A stretch of 64,000 nucleotides of DNA from Musa acuminata AAA Group (lineage: Eukaryota; Streptophyta; Magnoliopsida; Zingiberales; Musaceae). Position numbers and translations under genes: made by a program. Below, one piece after another: positions 59,270 through 64,000 of the stretch. The notes beneath the pieces were generated by a model, which worked only from the letters and a program-made list of their open reading frames with translations, had not been told where the DNA came from and searched no databases. How positions within the stretch are numbered: the stretch's first letter is position 1; each line of letters begins with the position of its first letter. Where the stretch lies: contig NC_088355.1 in assembly GCF_036884655.1 (NCBI RefSeq), positions 39,809,001 to 39,873,000 of the forward strand. The letters run 5' to 3'.

Positions 59270-59758
59270 ACCAGAGTCGACGAGCTGATGCCACAGTGCT
59301 TACCATGTGTTGCTTTCGACTGACATCCTTCATCTTGTTCTTGCATTGCTCCTCTTCATACATACATTATCTCTTCCTTTTGGCCCCCCTCGTCCGCATT
59401 CCTATCTCCATTCCTCTTAAATCTTGGTGACAAAAATGACATCCAGTTAGATCATAAGATTCCAAAAGATTAATGCACCAGAATAAATCTACGAACGATG
59501 AAACAAACAAGATCTTGCTCAAAGAATCTAGTCTAAATCATACGAACGATGAAACAAACAAGACTGTAACTCATGTGATGAAACCACTGGAAACATACAA
59601 TGGCTTGACAATTGATTTCTTTGAATGTTAAATTAAAATATGTGACCAACTGAATCGATCTATACTGAACAACAGACACAATTGATCTACAACAAAATTC
59701 CAAAAAAATCAACTTTGTGATGTTGTTGAGAGAGAGAGAGAGAGAGAACAACAGGGAC
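59270..59758. other. Convergent 3' intergenic region (methyltransferase / ispD)
   Basis: Holds both 3' untranslated regions. A direct repeat, ACGAACGATGAAACAAACAAGA, occurs at about 59491 and 59543, and there is a short (GA)n tract at 59729-59747. No gene. Confidence 0.6.
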
Positions 59759-62700
59759 TTAAGAAGCTACTGCTATTTCCATATTCAGTATCCTCTCTGC
59801 CAACAAAAGATCATCTGGGGTTGTAACCTGCATCAAATACACGAAAAAGCACAGGCTTATAAGTCCATTTGCACATCTGAAGTGGAATCAGACGCTGTCA
59901 CAAGCCACAATTTGCTTAAAAAACGCAATGTCAGAGAGCTGCCTTCATTGCCGGTTCAGATTAAGACACCTTATATTGAGAGCTATATGTCTGCACTGGA
60001 CCAGTGTAGTAGCAGACTATTTTGTATCACAAACAAGCAAAGAGAACAAGTAAGCTACCTTGATGTTTGTATATGAACCTTCTGTTATAAAGACCGGATG
60101 CTGAAGGTGTTCCACGATGGAGACATCATCAGTGACTTCAAGACCATCCCTGTTTTGCGGTTACAAATTGCAAACAAAGGTCTATCAGTATCTGATTTAT
60201 AGATACTCTTTTAGTGATTGCCAGCACTCACTAGCAATTCTTATAGAAAGACATCATGCATGCCAAATGCAATATTGATCTTGTACAGCGTCGACCCTGG
60301 TTCTATGACTATTCCGAACTAGGTTATTTCAAATACGCAAAACTAGGTAATATGACACAGATCAAGTGAAGAACTTGTGAGCCAAAATGGATATTTAAGT
60401 TCTTTGTTAAATATCTTATAAGAAAACACATGTTCGGAAGAGTTAAAGATATGTGAAAAAATTGTTGTTACTTTAATGCACTAAACACAGAAGAACATCA
60501 AATTCTAGTTACAAGAGCAGGCATGAAAACACTTGTCTATTCCTCATTTTTTCATTTTATCAACCAGTTAATATAAGTCCATCGGTACTACGATACTGGT
60601 ACCTGTTCACAACCTCAAAGCCGCTTCTGAGCAATTCAGGCTTGATAACCTACAAAAGCAACAAAGATCTTCAGGAACAATCCAACTCGTATGTTAATAT
60701 TTTTAACATTAACCAAGCTACCTGCGGAGTTTGCATTTCCCAGAGGGTTTTTCTATCAAGTGTTTTCACCACAAAGGAATCCTTGTTTGCCTGAAAATCA
60801 TTTCATAAGGACCACAAAAACACTTATTCTGAAATAAGACTAGTTTCATGCCATGCACTCACCAACATTACAAAACAAATGAAAAAGAAAACATTTTTTC
60901 GGCAGCATATCATGCGATCATAGTTTCTGATACAGTCACAGGTTGAGAGAAAAGTAAAATACATAAACAATGAAATATGACAAGACAGCAGGGCCTGCAA
61001 TCTCTACCTATTGCATCAGCACCACAAAACTTCAAGTCTTCACAGTTCTACATTGACAAATGTCTGCTGATTCAAAGGAGAATCTGGTGGCATATACCAC
61101 TATACTTTTTATGAATGTATCGCTCGATTTTGGCAATATATGTCTACATTGCCATATGTTTGTAATATTATTAACACATAATTATCAATGTATTATACCC
61201 TTATTTACAAGCATCAAAAGGTATTGAAGCCTCAAACCAATATAAAAATTTCTGTACTCAGAAGGAACTTGAACAATCTTTCCTATAATCTTCTATTGAG
61301 TACAAGCTTTATGGTACCTCTTTTATGGTAGCTTTTACAGGAACTCCAAGAACAGCTGCACCTACCACCCAAGCATCTTGTACAACCTAGCAATTAGCAA
61401 AATACATCTTTAACTACGGCATTAGGCATAGACTTCTGTGGAAGAAAAAGCTGCAAGAGAATATTCAGTCAAAGACATCACAGTTTTAGCAAGTTACGTT
61501 GATGATGGCAAATAAGACCCAAAACATAAACTCCAGATGGTAATTTAAACTGGAATACTCCATGGCTTAACCAAACAGAATGAATCACAAAAATTTAAGA
61601 TGCTCATTTAACCATGTAAATATTGAAGAAAAATCGTGTTACAGCATTACCCTCCAAATATGTCCTCTGTATGACTTGTGAAGTAGTAGAAGCTATAATT
61701 ATGGCTTTTAGTTTGCAAATTCACTAAATAGAAGAAAATTTTTCTGCAGATAAGATTCCAAATACATACTTACATACCCTTTGGATTCCAAATACTCATT
61801 TCCTATTAGCCTTTGAGTTAAAGAGAAAGGTCATGACTCATGTCAATCAATGAAATTTTGGGAAATATGGCAGGCCTCTCTCATTATCAATTACCCAGAA
61901 CTCTTATTCCACACTATAATCCTGTTTGTCAACACCGTAGATCAATGGTATCACAAGAAATGTACATCATGAAATAATATTCCACGTGGTCATGAGATCC
62001 AAGACAATTTCAATGAAACCTGGCTAAAATATTATATGGTTATAGTACTCATTCGAAGCGAGAAACCCTTTATTCGCACCATTCGTGTGTCCTGTTTCTT
62101 TTTCTAGGGATACCCTCTATTCCCTATTAGAAGTCCTTCATCCATGACAACGAACATGTCTTCAAACACTGCTAGCAACAGCTTTGACTTCTTATCGACC
62201 GCTGCCCCTGATCACTATCTGGGAGGAAGGGAGATTACATGAATGGAAGAAGCACGGAACAGTGGATTTCTGTACCACTTTTCAAACTGTAATAGTAACA
62301 GAAAAGGGTACTAGGATATTAAATTGGTTAGCAAGGCATACAAACAAAACATATAATGACTAACGTATCTTAGCATCCCAGATTGTACAGAAAAGATATG
62401 AAAACCTTCTTGATATCTCCAGATGAAACAAGTGGCCTAGCTGAATCATGTATGCAGACAAGTTCTGAACTTCCGTCAATTTCCTGTAAATTGCCAGAAT
62501 CACTCTATAAATGAATATAAAACATAACACCTACAAAAACAAGCTGTTGATCATAGCAGATGGCTGACTATGTTTTAACTTTTAAAGTAATTATTTGACA
62601 AAGAATAATTAAACAAAGTGCAGCTTTCCAATTTAATGAAATTATAGTTATGAAGGAGAATGGCAGGACATGAAGAATCACTTTCTGATCTGAATGTTAT

Positions 62701-63433
62701 AGTGGCTGGTAAAAAAGAACTGCAGTAAGATGATAAGAGAAGAAAAAAATAGTCTCTGATCTAAAAGGAGATGCTGTTATTTCAAATCTAAAAGGAGGCC
62801 TTCATTGGAAGTATAAAGATGAGATACGTAGCTACACACTGTATTTTAGCAGTCTAAAAGGAGACCTTCATTGGAAGTATAAAGATGAGATACATAGCTA
62901 AACACTGTATTTTAGCAGTATAATGACAGTAAAGAGATAGAAACTGCTTTCTGTGCTTCTAAAACCAAAAGACAGAACTAAGTCGGTGTATACCTGAAAA
63001 CCACTGAAAACAGAATCTTGTCTCTCCTTCCCTGGAAGTGCAAACTTAAGATCTATGTTTAATTTTTCGCTAGCATCTGAAATAAAGAATAGCATTAATT
63101 TCCATTGCTCCCCAAAATGGGCATCAGAGTAGCTTATATCAAACTCAAAAGGTTTCAAAGTTTAAGAAGGGTGCCACGAGACTTTCAAACCTTCAAATAC
63201 ATCTTTGTATGATGGATCACACACTACAACTATTTCCTTAACTTCGGTCATCTGGGAGAAAGTATAGAAACTGAGAAAGAAAAAAGGCCACAGCTTGCTC
63301 ATGTACCAGTAGGTAAGTGTAGAATTTGTATAAAAAACTACAAAGAAATTTCAAATGTAATGAACATAGTGTGGAACCTGTACAGTGCAATTGGTTGCCC
63401 TAAGAGGGGAAGGTATTGCTTTGGCATGCTTGC
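59759..63433 (-). CDS. ispD: IspD, 2-C-methyl-D-erythritol 4-phosphate cytidylyltransferase (5' part missing)
   Basis: Third enzyme of the plastid MEP isoprenoid pathway; transfers CMP from CTP to methylerythritol phosphate. Nine exons are visible (minus, 5' to 3'): 63378-63433, 63191-63270, 62994-63076, 62406-62483, 61318-61386, 60722-60790, 60603-60649, 60059-60149, 59759-59827. They encode 213 residues to the stop, with all phases closing. Motifs: [18 protein letters not shown] (CTP/phosphate loop Lys), [71 protein letters not shown] and [14 protein letters not shown]. The transit peptide and the glycine-rich loop (about 90 residues by comparison with plant enzymes) are upstream of position 63433 and outside the window. 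Exons are unusually short (47-91 bases). Confidence 0.95.
62787..62918. repeat. Two tandem 66-bp copies in an ispD intron
   Basis: Units starting TCTAAAAGGAG(G/A)CCTTC at 62787 and 62853 differ at only a few positions and end ACTGTATTTTAGCAG. A partial third trace (CTAAAAGGAGATG) lies just to the left at 62761. Confidence 0.9.
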
Positions 63434-64000
63434 CTGTGGAATAAACAGAAAAGGGAAAAGATATCTATGTGACAAGCAAATCAAAGAATATAAATTACTT
63501 GGGATTCTATTCAAAGCATCACTTTAATTACAACAACAATAACAACATGGAATCTAGAACTTTATGATCAGCACCTAATCACGAAGCCTACTGACAGGGC
63601 CGATGACAGATTTCCTGATTAAGGCTGCTTGGAAAGTTTAGAAAATGTGTGAAATGCAATATGATGGTGAAATCACCTCTGGCACATGAATAAAAATAAA
63701 TTTAATTGAATGATCCGATTGATCCTGTTATTTCTGGAATTCTTTTCTTCACCATGAATATGTTGCTGGAACCATCTAGATCATTTTATTAATGTGCAAC
63801 ATTCTATTTATTGCATTAAAAAATTCACTCGCATTATATACTTGTCAATATTGATGAGGCTTACACCAGTCTATCAGTCAATGACATGATCAGGTACACA
63901 AAATTGACAAGTCTATTTCATGACCAAGATCAGAATAGCAGCAGTATATAGTTCATAGAAAGTTGAATACAATGGTAATACATAAGTAGATGGCTAGTTT
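63434..64000 (-). other. ispD intron, upstream of the last visible exon
   Basis: AT-rich. I looked for the glycine-rich loop exon (family motif LLAGGxGxRMG) on the minus strand and did not find it, so the 5' exons lie beyond the right edge. Confidence 0.6.

Overview
This is a plant nuclear genome window. Genes have many exons with GT-AG introns. The proteins are plant families (MLO, NAC, plastid IspD, RABA GTPase, Rab GDI), and the middle third is a nest of LTR retrotransposons. GC-rich coding exons, monocot-like proteins and the retrotransposon types fit a commelinid monocot. My best guess is Zingiberales, probably the banana family (Musa/Ensete); that is inference only.

Left arm (1-36 kb): exon 1 of a RABA/Rab11 GTPase (minus, rest off the left edge); a 105-residue one-helix membrane protein (minus); a possible small, broken or mini-intron gene near 7 kb (minus); a complete 13-exon Rab GDP-dissociation inhibitor (plus, 9282-16392, 444 residues); a complete 14-exon MLO seven-helix protein (minus, 17306-23875, 516 residues), convergent with GDI; a CpG-rich island at about 24.6-25.15 kb; a 3-exon NAC035/LOV1-type transcription factor (minus, 27047-28678, 344 residues); then about 7 kb of AT-rich intergenic DNA with microsatellites.

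Retrotransposon nest (36.0-56.9 kb): a Tat-lineage Ty3/gypsy element (36835-56882, minus, target duplication AGCAT) has received three later insertions. These are a nearly full-length copia element (39385-47973, duplication AGCTC), a 611-bp solo LTR (53196-53806, CCTTT) and a 1779-bp solo LTR (54256-56034, TCCAC). A related solo LTR (36039-36619, ACTAG) lies about 0.2 kb outside. All five insertions are bounded by exact 5-bp target duplications and TG...CA ends. The Tat element also carries a spliced gene on the opposite strand, with its own TATA-like box and poly(A) signal, now split by the copia insertion.

Right arm (57-64 kb): an intronless type II membrane methyltransferase of the At1g29790 type (plus), convergent with a plastid-type IspD (MEP-pathway cytidylyltransferase; minus), whose first exons lie beyond the right edge.

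The host genes do not form a pathway. RABA and GDI both act in Rab-driven vesicle traffic, but their proximity is probably chance. Exon borders were set by reading splice sites and checking that every codon phase closes.
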